Source: Theocolax elegans
Lineage: Eukaryota > Arthropoda > Insecta > Hymenoptera > Cerocephalidae
Assembly: GCA_026168455.1 (NCBI GenBank)
Contig: CM047431.1
Location: 10,513,703 to 10,577,702, forward strand
Reading direction: 5' to 3'
Length of the DNA: 64,000 nucleotides
Below the pieces are notes generated by a model that ran no database searches, was not told where the DNA came from, and saw nothing but the letters and a program-made list of their open reading frames with translations. Positions 20,975 through 31,748 of the stretch are shown here, one piece after another. Each line of letters starts with the position of its first letter. Position 1 is the first letter of the stretch. The position numbers and the translations under genes were made by a program.

Positions 20975-22349
20975 ATGGATAAAGACAAAATTATTGAAGA
21001 AGAGGTAAAGAAACTACAGCAGAGGGCGTGGAAATTTTCGTCGACAACAAGTTTTAAACCAAGGTGAACAGAGCGGACCTGGTACGAGCGCTTGGACAGC
21101 AACAGCTCATGCAGCACAACATAGTCAAGGTGACGTTAGGTCAGGTAACGAAATACATTGGTTATTAGACAGCGGGTGTTCGGATCATATTGTAAATGAT
21201 GAAAGGTACTTTGAAAAATGTATTGTCTTGAAAAAACCGATAAATATTTATTTAGGTGATGATCGGTCTATAAAAGCAACAAAGATAGGAAATGTTGTTA
21301 GTTATTTTAATGCGTATGGAAAACAAAATGAAGTAAATATGAAAAATGTATTTTATACTAAAGAAATGAACATGAATCTTATTAGTTTTGGAAAATTAAT
21401 CGATAACGAAAATACGATTGTTTCAAAAGGAAATTATGCAAAAGTTATAGATAAAAATAATAGATTAATAGCGGTAGATTACAAAGAAAATCGAGTATTC
21501 AAAATGAAAAGTAAATTGAAATATGAGACGTATGTAAATAGTGCCGAGAAAAATAATAATATGAGTCAAAAGGAACGATGGCATAGAGTCTTAGGACACG
21601 TAAACTTTAGTTATTTGAATACATTATGTAAACAACAGTTGCTAACGGGAATTCCTAATGAACTTGAATCGGAATATATGAAGTGTAAAATTTGCATAGA
21701 GAATAAAATGCATAATCTTCCATTTAAAAATAATAGAACACGAGCAAACGATATTTTGGAGATTATACATACTGATGTTTGCGGTCCATTTAAAACTACT
21801 GGATTTAATGGGGAAAATTATTTTGTTTCTTTTATAGATGATTATAGTAAAATAGCTAAGATTTATTGTATTAAGACTAAAGATGAGGTATATAATTGTT
21901 TAATTCAATATGTGAATGAAAGTGAAAATATAACCGGAAAACGAGTAAAAATTCTGAGATGCGATAACGGGAAAGAATATTTAAATAATCGTTTCTATAA
22001 ATTTACGAGAGAGAAAGGCATTATTTTGAATAATTGTCCAGCCTATGTACACGAGTTAAATGGTACAGCGGAAAGATTCAATAGAACGATAATGGATATG
22101 TCGCGATGTTTACTAACAGAGGCACAAGTACACAAACGGTTTTGGCCTGAAATAATATGTGCGGCTACTTATTTGAAAAATCGAACGCTCGCTAATACTA
22201 TTGAGAGAAAAACTCCGTATGAAATTTTCTTTAGGAAGAAACCGAATGTTGAACATTTACGCTTATATGGGAGTAAAGTTTTTGTAAAAAGGCCAGAACA
22301 AAAAAGATTTTCAAATGGGATAAAAAAGCGGATATGGGAATTCTATTAG
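20975..22349 (+). pseudogene. copia protease and integrase
   Basis: Reads from a short gag remnant into 'WLLDSGCSDHIV' (protease, about 21162) and on into an open frame to 22349. Integrase zinc-binding residues appear in 'HRVLGHVNFSYLNTL' and 'MKCKICIENK'. The catalytic acidic residues are in 'HTDVCGPFKTTGFNG', 'LRCDNGKEYLNN' and 'ELNGTAERFNRTIMDM'. A one-base deletion near 22315 (TTTTCAAATGGG versus TTTTCGAAATGGG in later copies) ends the frame; the continuation lies in 22334-22567. Confidence 0.9.
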
Positions 22350-23187
22350 GCTATAGTGATGTTGGCTATAGAGTTTTGTTAAATAATAAAATATTAGTTA
22401 CAAGGCATGTTGAATTTATCGAAGAAAATATTAAATGTATTAGTTTTGATGAAAATGAAAATGAAAAAGAAAGCGATGAAAATACAGAAAACGAGTTAAA
22501 TGATAGTGTTTTTGAAAGCACGGATGAAAATGTAGAAGAACAAAATATAAAAAATATTAAAAGCTAACATTTGATGCGATAACGGGAAAGAATATTTAAA
22601 TAATCGTTTCTATAAATTTACGAGAGAGAAAGGCATTATTTTGAATAATTGTCCAGCCTATGTACACGAGTTAAATGGTACAGCGGAAAGATTCAATAGA
22701 ACGATAATGGATATGTCGCGATGTTTACTAACAGAGGCACAAGTACACAAACGGTTTTGGCCTGAAATAATATGTGCGGCTACTTATTTGAAAAATCGAA
22801 CGCTCGCTAATACTATTGAGAGAAAAACTCCGTATGAAATTTTCTTTAGGAAGAAACCGAATGTTGAACATTTACGCTTATATGGGAGTAAAGTTTTTGT
22901 AAAAAGGCCAGAACAAAAAAGATTTTCGAAATGGGATAAAAAAGCGGATATGGGAATTCTATTAGGCTATAGTGATGTTGGCTATAGAGTTTTGTTAAAT
23001 AATAAAATATTAGTTACAAGGCATGTTGAATTTATCGAAGAAAATATTAAATGTATTAGTTTTGATGAAAATGAAAATGAAAAAGAAAGCGATGAAAATA
23101 CAGAAAACGAGTTAAATGATAGTGTTTTTGAAAGCGCGGATGAAAATGTAGAAGAACAAAGTAATAAAAAATATAAAAGCTAACATT
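21958..23187 (+). repeat. 615-bp tandem duplication, integrase C-terminus
   Basis: 21958-22572 is repeated as 22573-23187, the join reading GCTAACATT|TGATGCG. The unit runs from the second catalytic aspartate region to the end of the integrase. The second copy keeps the frame that the first lost. Confidence 0.95.
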
Positions 23188-23944
23188 GCCGCGTAGATCT
23201 ACACGCGAAAAGAAAAGTCCGATTAGGTATCCGAATAACAGCGCTTCAACTTCATTACTAAATCAACCTTCGGGAAAATTTAGTAATGGTAGTTCTTATA
23301 ACATATGTGTAAATTCCTGTAGAGTAGATACGCCTGGTACATTTGAGGAGGCGATAAATTGTGAAGATAGTAAAAATTGGGAAAAAGCAATGAATCAAGA
23401 AATAGATTGCATAAATAAAAATAAAACCTGGATATTAGTAGAAAGAATAAAAGACAAAAAAGTCTTAGATGTTAAATGGGTTTATACGAGAAAATCTGAT
23501 GATAGATATAAAGCTAGGCTAGTTGTAAGAGGTTTTCAACAAACAGATGAAATTGATGACATATACGCTCCAGTAGCAAAGAATCAAACCTTAAAAATTT
23601 TACTTTCTTATTGTTGTCAAAATGAATTAAAAATTGAACAAATGGATGTAGAAACTGCATTTCTTAATGGAAAAATAAACTCTGAGGTATATGTAAATCA
23701 ACCAAAAGGTTACGAAGATAAAACAAATAGAGTATACAAATTGTCAAAAGCGTTGTATGGATTACGAGAAAGTCCGAGAGACTGGTATGAGTGTTTTGAT
23801 GAGTGTATTACAAAATTAGGATTCAAAAGAAATAATGTAGATTTATGTTTATATAAAAAAGGTAAAGAGAAAAATGAAATTTATATTTTGATTTATGTAG
23901 ATGATTTGTTAATTTGTAGTAAAAGTAAGGAAAAGATTCAATAG
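22641..23944 (+). pseudogene. copia integrase end plus reverse transcriptase, copy 1
   Basis: Two adjoining frames (22641-23183 and 23186-23944). The first repeats the integrase C-terminus. The second holds RT: 'KWVYTRKSDDRYKARLV', 'QMDVETAFLNGKIN', 'KALYGLRESPRDWYE' and the catalytic 'LIYVDDLLIC' (YVDD). The RT is cut at 23931, where sequence jumps back to the integrase. Confidence 0.9.
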
Positions 23945-25176
23945 AACGATAATGGATATATCGTGATGTTTACTAACAGAGGCACAAGTACACAAACGGT
24001 TTTGGCCTGAAATAATATGTGCGGCTACTTATTTGAAAAATCGAACGCTCGCTAATACTATTGAGAGAAAAACTCCGTATGAAATTTTCTTTAGGAAGAA
24101 ACCGAATGTTGAACATTTACGCTTATATGGGAGTAAAGTTTTTGTAAAAAGGCCAGAACAAAAAAGATTTTCGAAATGGGATAAAAAAGCGGATATGGGA
24201 ATTCTATTAAGCTATAGTGATGTTGGCTATAGAGTTTTGTTAAATAATAAAATATTAGTTACAAGGCATGTTGAATTTATCGAAGAAAATATTAAATGTA
24301 TTAGTTTTGATGAAAATGAAAATGAAAAAGAAAGCGATGAAAATACAGAAAACGAGTTAAATGATAGTGTTTTTGAAAGCACGGATGAAAATGTAGAAGA
24401 ACAAAATAATAAAAAATATTAAAAGCTAACATTGCCGCGTAGATCTACACGCGAAAAGAAAAGTCCGATTAGGTATCCGAATAACAGCGCTTCAACTTCA
24501 TTACTAAATCAACCTTCGGGAAAATTTAGTAATAGTAGTTCTTATAACATATGTGTAAATTCCTGTAGAGTAGATACGCCTGGTACATTTGAGGAGGCGA
24601 TAAATTGTGAAGATAGTAAAAATTGGGAAAAAGCAATGAATCAAGAAATAGATTGCATAAATAAAAATAAAACCTGGATATTAGTAGAAAGAATAAAAGA
24701 CAAAAAAGTCTTAGATGTTAAATGGGTTTATACGAGAAAATCTGATGATAGATATAAAGCTAGGCTAGTTGTAAGAGGTTTTCAACAAACAGATGAAATT
24801 GATGACATATACGCTCCAGTAGCAAAGAATCAAACCTTAAAAATTTTACTTTCTTATTGTTGTCAAAATGAATTAAAAATTGAACAAATGGATGTAGAAA
24901 CTGCATTTCTTAATGGAAAAATAAACTCTGATGTATATGTAAATCAATCAAAAGGTTACGAAGATAAAACAAATAGAGTATACAAATTGTCAAAAGCGTT
25001 GTATGGATTACGAGAAAGTCCGAGAGACTGGTATGAGTGTTTTGATGAGTGTATTACAAAATTAGGATTCAAAAGAAATAATGTAGATTTATGTTTATAT
25101 AAAAAAAGGTAAAGAGAAAAATGAAATTTATATTTTGATTTATGTAGATGATTTGTTAATTTGTAGTAAAAGTAAG
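22687..25176 (+). repeat. 1245-bp tandem duplication, integrase to RT
   Basis: 22687-23931 recurs as 23932-25176. The junction joins RT sequence GTAAGGAAAA to integrase sequence AAAGATTCAATAG with a short AAAGATTCAA-like overlap, as made by template switching. The two copies differ at a few positions only. Confidence 0.95.
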
Positions 25177-26085
25177 GAAAACATTCAAAGCGTTAAGAAA
25201 CTCTTGTCAGATAAATTTAAAATGAAAGACTTAGGAGAAATCAAAGAGTATCTTGGAATAAATATAACTTATGATTATCTAGAAAATAAGCTTACGTTAA
25301 GCCAAACGAAATATATAGAGTCGTTAGTTGAGAAATATCAAATACAAAACAGTAGATTGTATAGTACTCCTATGGAGACAAATTTAAAGCTAGAAAAATC
25401 TGAAAGCTGTGAGTCAAATATAAAATATAGAAATTTAATAGGTGTTTTATTATATATTAGTGCAAATACAAGGCCAGATATAAGTTATAGTGTTAATTAT
25501 TTGAGTAGATATCAAAATAGTTATAGCGAAACACATTGGAAATACGCATTGCGAATTTTGAAATATTTGTACTTAACAAAAGATTTAAATTTACACTATA
25601 AAAGAAATAAAAATTGCGATACTATAACTTGCTATGTTGATGCCGATTGGGCAGGCGATAATAATGACCGAAAATCTACGACTGGATATGTTGTAAAAAT
25701 GTATGGAAATGTGATCGATTGGAAATCTCGAAAACAAAAATGTATAACCAAAGCTTCGACGTATGCAGAGTATGTAGCATTATCTGAGGTAGTAAGTGAA
25801 ATAAAATTTATAAAAGAATTAGTAAAAATATTCGACATAAGTATAAATGAACCTATAAAAATTTATGAAGATAATTCGGGAGCAATAAACATTGCAAATA
25901 ATGGTAATTTTACGAAAAATTCAAAACATAAAGAAATACATTATCATTTTGTACATGAGAGTGTAAAGGAAAAATTAATTGAAGTGTGTAAAATTGATTC
26001 AAATGAAAATGTTGCGGATATTTTTACTAAAGCATTATGCAAAGAAAAGTTTGAAAAATTCAGAATGAAATTGAATATAATATAG
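24033..26085 (+). pseudogene. copia RT copy 2 and RNase H
   Basis: Frames 24033-24422 (integrase end), 24432-25112 (RT fingers and palm) and 25135-26085 (YVDD onward). One A insertion in the run at 25100 separates the last two. RNase H is recognised by 'CYVDADWAGDNNDRKSTTG', 'STYAEYVALSEVVSEI' and 'YEDNSGAINIA', ending with the copia-typical 'SKHKEIHYHFV' and 'ADIFTKAL'. This is the best-preserved stretch of the element. Confidence 0.92.
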
Positions 26086-26131
26086 AGCAAATAAGTTTAA
26101 ATAAATAATACAATATAAATGTAAGGAGGCG

Positions 26132-26474
26132 TGTTGAAATATAATATGTACATTTATATTGTTATATATACCCAAGTTCAAGACAAGTTCAATATTGTAC
26201 GTAAATCGTGTATAGTGTGAAGCACGCCGAAATAAGTGAGCGTGCTAATGAGTGTGAGTGGAGACACACTTGTAAGTCTCCCCTCTCCAGTATGTATGTG
26301 AGTATGACTATAGTACGAGAGACGACGGACAAGACGACGCTCTCTCTGCTACTCGATCTTTCTGGCTTGAGCCTTCGTCAAATAAACATGTCGTTGTATA
26401 TAAGAAGTAATAGTTAAATAAATCCACATTATTATAGAATAAAATTCTCTCCATTTCATATCTACACCTCAACA
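26132..26474 (+). repeat. copia 3' LTR, 30 bp shorter
   Basis: 343 bp; differs from the 5' LTRs mainly by loss of one 30-bp unit between the ACCCAAGTTCAA direct repeats. A purine tract GTAAGGAGGCG (26121-26131) precedes it as the plus-strand primer. ATTAT follows. Confidence 0.92.
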
Positions 26475-26479
26475 ATTAT

Positions 26480-27028
26480 CCATATCAAACATTTTCATAA
26501 AGTGTATAATATTTATCAAATCTTCCATTTTTACATAATATTTTTAAATCAGTCTCACTGTCCTTTTCAATAACCCTTTTAAAATATTCAATTATGTATT
26601 CCATCACTTTATTAACACTATCACAGTATTTTGTATGTTAATCGAGTCTCTGTTGTACGCAAGGAGTCACCAATTTTAATCCGTCAAATGTTACTTTCTG
26701 CATGCAAGTACTTGGTACATGAACTGATTTTCTTCGTTTGTTCTGACTTTCTTCCCATTGTTGAGATTCCAATACCTCATCGTTACTTTCTTTCTCATGC
26801 AGTTTCTCTTCCACAAATATAGATTTTAATTTAAACGAGGATTGATACAGTATTTTATGAGAACTTGTTTCAATAAAGTTTGATTCACTAAACTGTTTAA
26901 ATCTGTAACATTCTTGTATGACGTTGCCGAGAGTAAGTTCCCGTATAAACCACAAACTGTTTTTTCCGTCAGTAGACGACGTTCTTCCGTTTGACTAGCC
27001 ATATTCTTATTAAAACAGTAGTACACGA
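26480..27028 (-). pseudogene. Coding-like debris, probably Maverick-associated, unidentified
   Basis: Minus-strand pieces read 'VNKVMEYIIEYFKRVIEKD' (about 26520-26610), a 105-codon frame at 26638-26955 and an overlapping frame at 26826-27026 containing 'TVCGLYGNLLSATSYKN'. They look like protein-coding sequence, not spacer, but I do not recognise a domain. They lie downstream of the Maverick protease on the same strand, so membership of that element is inferred from position only. Confidence 0.35.
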
Positions 27029-27409
27029 TGTTAGCGTCAAAATTTCTGAAACAGAACTAAAAATGCTCGAAGCGACGTACCGTTTTATAAGTGTACTCCC
27101 ACAACTAATTGCATCCTTACGCCATAAGGACAAATAGTCAACCGACCAATGAGGGGTACAGCTATCCCTCCACTGTAACTAACGTTTAACTAATCTCTTA
27201 GTGGAGGGGGAAATGAAATACCTTTAATATTTTATCTTTACCGTTCTAAGAAATTATTACGATTGGTTTTTGTTCCATCCGGTTTATTTCTATGAAATGA
27301 ATATGGAAAGAAGAGAATAGGTAATTTTATACTTATCACATATAAATAGGAAACAGTGGTATTGGGATGTAATAGACTAAACACATACGAGTATACTACT
27401 ACATTACGT
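27029..27409. other. Spacer with a hairpin
   Basis: CCCTCCACTG and CAGTGGAGGG-like arms at about 27165-27212 can pair around a 25-base loop. No gene seen. Possible 3' region of the protease gene. Confidence 0.4.
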
Positions 27410-27934
27410 TTATTTCAAATAACATTTTTTTGCAATACATGACTGGTTACGTATTCCAGATCCTATAGACCGCTCATTATTAAATACGTAAACTTGATTG
27501 GATAATTTAACATTATTATTTTTTAGTATATTTGAATACAATTTTACAATTATTTCATCGTTTTTTCCTGAATTTGTAGAAAACTTGTTACAAAATGAGA
27601 CTAAATTATTATAACGGTACATATGATAAAGAAACACAACACAATACTGTCCGCACACTTTCGAGTCAATACTATGCAATTTTTTCTTATTCCAGCCGTA
27701 TTGTACGCAGTTTCTTCTAATTCCTTCGATATGATGAGAAGAGAGTGAGGGGACTCCGTAACTGTCAAAGTATGTTCCGTACCCATTTTTATCTATATAG
27801 ATAGCAATCCAATGCGATCCTTTTTTAATATGATCATCGGTATTTGCAACAATTGCAACTGGTTTTTCCATTAATCTGGGAATGCGGACAGCAGCATACA
27901 CTCCTATAGTTTTAGCTTTTAGTTTTGCAATCAC
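27410..27934 (-). CDS. Maverick/Polinton cysteine protease (adenovirus-type)
   Basis: Maturation protease of the Polinton virion module, a C5-family cysteine protease. The 174-residue frame has His41 in 'KGSHWIAIYIDKNG', an acidic partner Asp57 in 'YFDSYG' and the nucleophile Cys98 in 'VCGQYCVVFLYHMY'; this His, Asp, Cys order and spacing fits the family. The frame is open but the neighbours are broken, so the whole element is probably dead. A further coding-like piece with 'DKDDVYDIEKYLKNKY' lies just upstream (27940-28040) in another frame and may be the true N-terminus or another gene. The start at 27934 is only the first available ATG. Confidence 0.85.
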   Translation of the reverse strand: MIAKLKAKTIGVYAAVRIPRLMEKPVAIVANTDDHIKKGSHWIAIYIDKNGYGTYFDSYGVPSLSSHHIEGIRRNCVQYGWNKKKLHSIDSKVCGQYCVVFLYHMYRYNNLVSFCNKFSTNSGKNDEIIVKLYSNILKNNNVKLSNQVYVFNNERSIGSGIRNQSCIAKKCYLK

Positions 27935-28064
27935 TTTTTGTATTTGCTGCGTATTTATTTTTTAAGTATTTTTCAATGTCGTACACATCATCCTTATCTG
28001 TTGCATCAACTTCGTCATGTACTGATCGTACAAATCTACTATGATTATATACTGTTCAATTGAC

Positions 28065-28580
28065 TCTAAAAATGCGACTGTTGAATCTTCTTTTTTAATA
28101 GGTACACTTGATTCAGAGCACATACGAAGTGTTTATTTCTAACAACTATACGACGATGAGACATACATGAAATGCTTCGATGATTATTTTTCAGATCTTC
28201 AAATGTCGGTGATAACATTTGCTCAACGTTCATAACTTCACAAGCTACCACCTTTTCAAGATATTCCTGTTTCTCGTGTCCAAGAGTATAAAACCTAGTC
28301 GTGGCTTTTGACAGGGACCGTAAATGTTCTTCGAGTTGTTCTACACTAATAACACCATCGTTTCATCTTGTACCATGATAATAGTTCGATACATACTGGT
28401 TACACCGTTTGATTTCTAACGGCAACTCAGAGTATTCATGTGGAGACTTGATCAGCCAATGGTAAAACATCCGTTCATTTAAAGAAATTACTGCCACTTC
28501 TTTAGGAATGAATTTGTGTTGTTCCAATTTCTTAAACCTTATATATCTACGATGTAATCCATTTTGATAAGTTAGCGTTC
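28065..28580 (-). pseudogene. Maverick-associated nuclease-like protein, broken
   Basis: On the minus strand the start reads 'MDYIVDI', followed after a stop and a one-base shift by 'LEQHKFIPKEVAVISL', 'FYHWLIKSPHEYSEL', 'YVSNYYHGTR', an in-frame TGA (about 28370), 'SKATTRFYTLGHEKQEYL' and 'EDLKNNHRSISCMSHRRI'. The arrangement (hydrophobic strand ending in VD, then conserved HW, a GHEK-like motif and a late C..H pair) suggests a DEDD-type exonuclease-like fold, but key acids are unclear. That functional guess is weak. It lies between capsid and protease genes on the same strand. Confidence 0.45.
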
Positions 28581-28644
28581 ACTCATTGACTGTGAATTGT
28601 GACGTAGAAACGCCCGTTTATAATCACTCATCCCCACCTTAAAA

Positions 28645-29136
28645 TCAAGCACCAATGTCCGTAATAATTTGACGACTTGAATCGATTTCAAGAACGTTAT
28701 TAATTAATTGTAGAAGTCAAGGCTTCTTCAAATTTCAATTCTATTCAAACACTTCCATGTTTCACCAAATTCCAGTGCATGGTTGAATTTGCTGCAAGGT
28801 CGGGCGTTAAATCAACAGCAAAGAGACAATAACCTCTGTTATATTCGGTACGCGCTATGTTGATTGGTTCGTTTAGAAAATGTATTCCACTTCCAGAAAA
28901 CAATGTTTGATAAGCTTCTACGTACAGAGGATTGTCTCCGCTAAATTTTGGTTGTAATGGTTTTCCAGGCACTTGTACACCATCAATGTACAGTGAAAGA
29001 TGATTGATATTGTAATGATGGAAATTGAATGGATTATATTTTCGATTTCCATTAAAAGCTCTGTTATTTACAAACCCAATTATAATTCTTTTAGGTAATT
29101 GTCCAAGAATAACATTGTCCAATGTATACAGCTATA
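28645..29136 (-). pseudogene. Maverick/Polinton major capsid protein, C-terminal part
   Basis: The region 'LGQLPKRIIIGFVNNRAF', 'NPFNFHHYNINHLSLYIDG', 'AYQTLFSGSG' and 'RGYCLFAVDLTPDL' matches the conserved second half of the Polinton double-jelly-roll capsid protein, which older annotations list as an uncharacterised nematode-type protein. It is open from 29122 to 28745. After a stop, 'IELKFEEALTSTIN' and, shifted, 'VLEIDSSRQIITDIGA' finish the protein at 28645. The N-terminal half is absent upstream, so this is a truncated, multiply broken gene. Confidence 0.8.
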
Positions 29137-29149
29137 TAAGAGCTAACAG

Positions 29150-29281
29150 TTATTTATTATCTGCGTGATACAGAGCATTCAACACGGATACGCACTTTTT
29201 ACTGAAATGGTTGGGTATACAGCCTCCTATTTGTCTCCTCGATCTTTTCTGTCTCATAGTTTGATTAGCACTGTCCATCAT
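29150..29281 (-). CDS. Small basic protein, Maverick context
   Basis: A 43-residue frame beginning 'MMDSANQTMRQKRSRRQIGG' sits between the ATPase and the capsid gene. It is basic at its start and contains 'CIPNHFSKKCVSVLNALYH'. Polintons often encode small virion proteins here, but I cannot assign one. It could be the broken N-terminus of something larger. Confidence 0.35.
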   Translation of the reverse strand: MMDSANQTMRQKRSRRQIGGCIPNHFSKKCVSVLNALYHADNK

Positions 29282-29299
29282 ATTCTTCCTTCTCTATTC

Positions 29300-29971
29300 T
29301 TATCGAAATTTCGAACTGTATTTTGACATGTACACGTACTGCACTCTATCGTCGGGAAAGATTGATGTGTAAAATCGTATTTCTTCCCGAGTACTCTGTT
29401 TCAAATATAGCAAAAGATATCCATGGGGTGGAGTTGTACTATCCGAATATGCCTCTTGTAAAAATTTTGGATCTACAGGGTAGACTTGACGAGCGAGGTA
29501 TTGAATCTGTGCACGATCTCGTGGATTTTTAAAAATTATGATATAATTGGCGTTTAAAGATATGTCTCGTTGTCTGGATCCTTTATGAAATAGATTTTGT
29601 GTAATAAAAATTATGCTAATATTTTTGTGATGACTTCCTTTTGTAAACAGATCTTACACTGCGTTATTTGATGATTCTCTCATCAGGTCATCAATGATTA
29701 TTATTAATTTATTCTTATTGTTGTCGTGAGAATAATCGGAAGGTTGCGGTAGACCCTCGTGAAATTCTATTGTTTTACCGACGTATCCCCCTAACTTGAA
29801 GTCTGTTCTGTAGCTCTCTTGCCATTCACCATAGTAAAATAAAACTCTATCAAACATTGAATAACAAATATAGGTAAGATTATGAAGAAACTTTTTAACG
29901 AATATAGTTTTACCACAACCCGCTGGTCCACTGATTATACACGTAAATAGTTGTTTCCACTGTGTCTTCAT
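29300..29971 (-). pseudogene. Maverick/Polinton genome-packaging ATPase, one stop
   Basis: FtsK/HerA-type ATPase that would pump DNA into the capsid. The 224-codon frame has Walker A 'GPAGCGKT' (residues 15-22), Walker B 'LIIIIDD' (89-95), then a TAA at codon 106 (29654). Reading on in the same frame gives 'IIFITQNLFHKGSRQRDISL' and 'FKNPRDRAQIQYLARQVYP', the conserved C-terminal half, and a natural stop at 29300. One nonsense change is the only break. Its first 50 codons are duplicated at 31749-31894. Confidence 0.88.
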
Positions 29972-31317
29972 TAGTTAAACTATTCTACAAAACCAAGAAT
30001 TCTGGGTATCTATGTCAAATTCTATATAAAAGAAAACGCTGACCGGCGGCGGCACGGCGCGGGAGCTTTGCTAGATATTCTCCGCAGAGTAATAAGCTAA
30101 TTTTAATGTATAAGCTGGTCTAGCCGCCTTTCATCAGATAATTATGAGTAAATTCGCTTATTGTTATTATGTTTTTAGTAAATTAATGGGTTATAAACGT
30201 CTAATATAGAATTAACAGATAAACAATATATTTATTAATTACATTTTATATCCAAAAGGCAGTGATAATATTGTGTTAATATATCGGCGTTTTTTCAAAA
30301 CTACGTTACAAGATTAAACTTCATCTTTCGTTATAATTTCATGCATTTTAGTTCTTCGGATACATTTAAACTTTAATTTTATTATTTTCATTTTCATTTT
30401 CTGTACTTCTGTCAAACAGAAGCAATGCAAAGGCACCATCCAGGCGGAAGGCTATGGAACCTCCAACGCCAACCAGTATACCATTGTGAAAGAGCAAAAT
30501 AATCATATATACGTAAACAACGTGTATAGCAGACCTTTTAAAATAGTATATACATGAATACGCATACTTGCGTAATCGCGACGACAAGATATTTACCTGG
30601 AGCTGTAGAAGGAGCGGCTATCAGTCACCGAGGTCGACGTCGTCAAGAAGAGAGCATCAAGGCGGTTTCGAGCAGCAATGCGGCGGCGGGTGAGTTTTGT
30701 ACCTGAAACTCACACCGTACTAATTAGCTGAAGAATATAAATGGAACGAGTTAATAATTACCTGGGACTAAGTTGTACCGCATCGCCGAGACGCAAACAG
30801 CACCAGGTCACCATACACCATACAGCCGACGTGCACCGCTACAGCCGATGCTGTACGCTCGATGCGAGATCGATGTACCGCGTGCAAGTACGTACCGCGC
30901 AGGCGCGCAGTACGATCGTGGCTCTCGAGCACGCCGGGAGCCAGAGCTCTACGGTCCGTCGCCAGGTACTGACGAGAGATAAGCGTAACCGTTTTACAGC
31001 AGTAGCGAACGAGCAGAAAGAAAGAGCGAGCGAAAGAGAGAGAGAGAGAGAGTGAACGTGACCCTCCGGACGATCATTCGATCTTAGCGACGTAAGGTTG
31101 GTGATTATTGACTCTCGGTGCTAAGGTACCGCCGTGTACCCGAATCCGTGTGTACGAGACCCTAGTCCCTTCTTTTCCCTTCCCTCCCCCCTTCAGCGAG
31201 ACGTGAGCAGCGACGGAATACATCTCCGTCGGTTCGGTTCGCGAGTTATCGTTTAATTGTCGCGTATTAACGCCGCTGGCGACCACCCACTACTTATTAT
31301 CTTATTTAGAATAAATA
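29822..31317. repeat. 1.5-kb segment, copy 1 (ATPase start plus LTR-like DNA)
   Basis: Nearly identical to 31749-33256. It contains the ATPase N-terminus and then non-coding DNA with a CpG-rich part, TATAAATGG (about 30737), a GA repeat (31036-31055) and AATAAA (31311). Confidence 0.92.
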
Positions 31318-31383
31318 TTTATTTTATTATTAATAACTTGCTTACCCTTATTGACCTGCACCCTGATCTTCAGTGCAGCGTTA
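30040..31383 (+). mobile_element. LTR-like insertion interrupting PolB
   Basis: The right end CAGTGCAGCGTTACA (to 31383) falls exactly where the minus-strand PolB frame is lost. TATAAATGG (30737) and AATAAA (31311) in the plus orientation would be its promoter and poly(A) signal. The left end is not defined, so the start given is approximate. A TGAGTTTTGTACCTGAAACTCA hairpin region lies at about 30690-30712. A solo LTR is likely but unproved. Confidence 0.4.
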
Positions 31384-31748
31384 CACTATTACTATATTTT
31401 TTTGTGCATAATGTTGTTGAAATAGCTGAATTTCATGAATTCCGCATACTTCTAATGGACTATTAACGTTTGATGATATAAGAAGTTGATCAGCTTTTTG
31501 TTCCTGCATTTTTCGACGACCGTCTCGAATAATTTTCCATTCTTTGTGAGATTTTTCCGTTGACAATAATGTTAAGTTAACAAATGCTTCTCCTACTACG
31601 AGCGCTCGAGGTAAACATTTATTATCTCTACTTCTTATAGTTACAATCGAACGCATTCCTAAATTAGTTAGGTACAATTTTTTTTTCTTGTTCCACCCTC
31701 ACCGGTAGATACGTCAACGAGAGATACTGTTAATATAAAGGTTTCACT
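31384..31748 (-). pseudogene. Maverick PolB fragment, middle part
   Basis: Minus-strand frame 'FILTVSLVDVSTGEGG', 'LGMRSIVTIRSRDNKCLPRA', 'WKIIRDGRRKMQEQKAD' and 'CGIHEIQLFQQHY' corresponds to the conserved segment ahead of the exonuclease domain in Polinton protein-primed DNA polymerase B. It joins, across the inserted 1.5-kb copy, to the N-terminal piece at 33257. The polymerase domain itself is not in the window. Confidence 0.7.

Larger units (their letters stand above)
19357..26474 (+). mobile_element. Ty1/copia retrotransposon with internal tandem duplications
   Basis: The outer limits are two LTRs in direct orientation with TGTTGA...TCAACA ends, flanked by 5-bp duplications ATTAT (19352-19356 and 26475-26479). 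The pol order protease, integrase, reverse transcriptase, RNase H defines copia. Three direct duplications inflate it: 1100 bp (LTR through protease), 615 bp (integrase C-terminus) and 1245 bp (integrase C-terminus plus RT). Without them it would be about 4.2 kb. gag is almost entirely missing. It is non-autonomous. Confidence 0.95.

Noticed and set aside
27410..29971. Integrated adenovirus because of the adenovirus-type protease
   Set aside because: Packaging ATPase, capsid piece and PolB leader fit the Maverick/Polinton gene set, which carries the same protease family.
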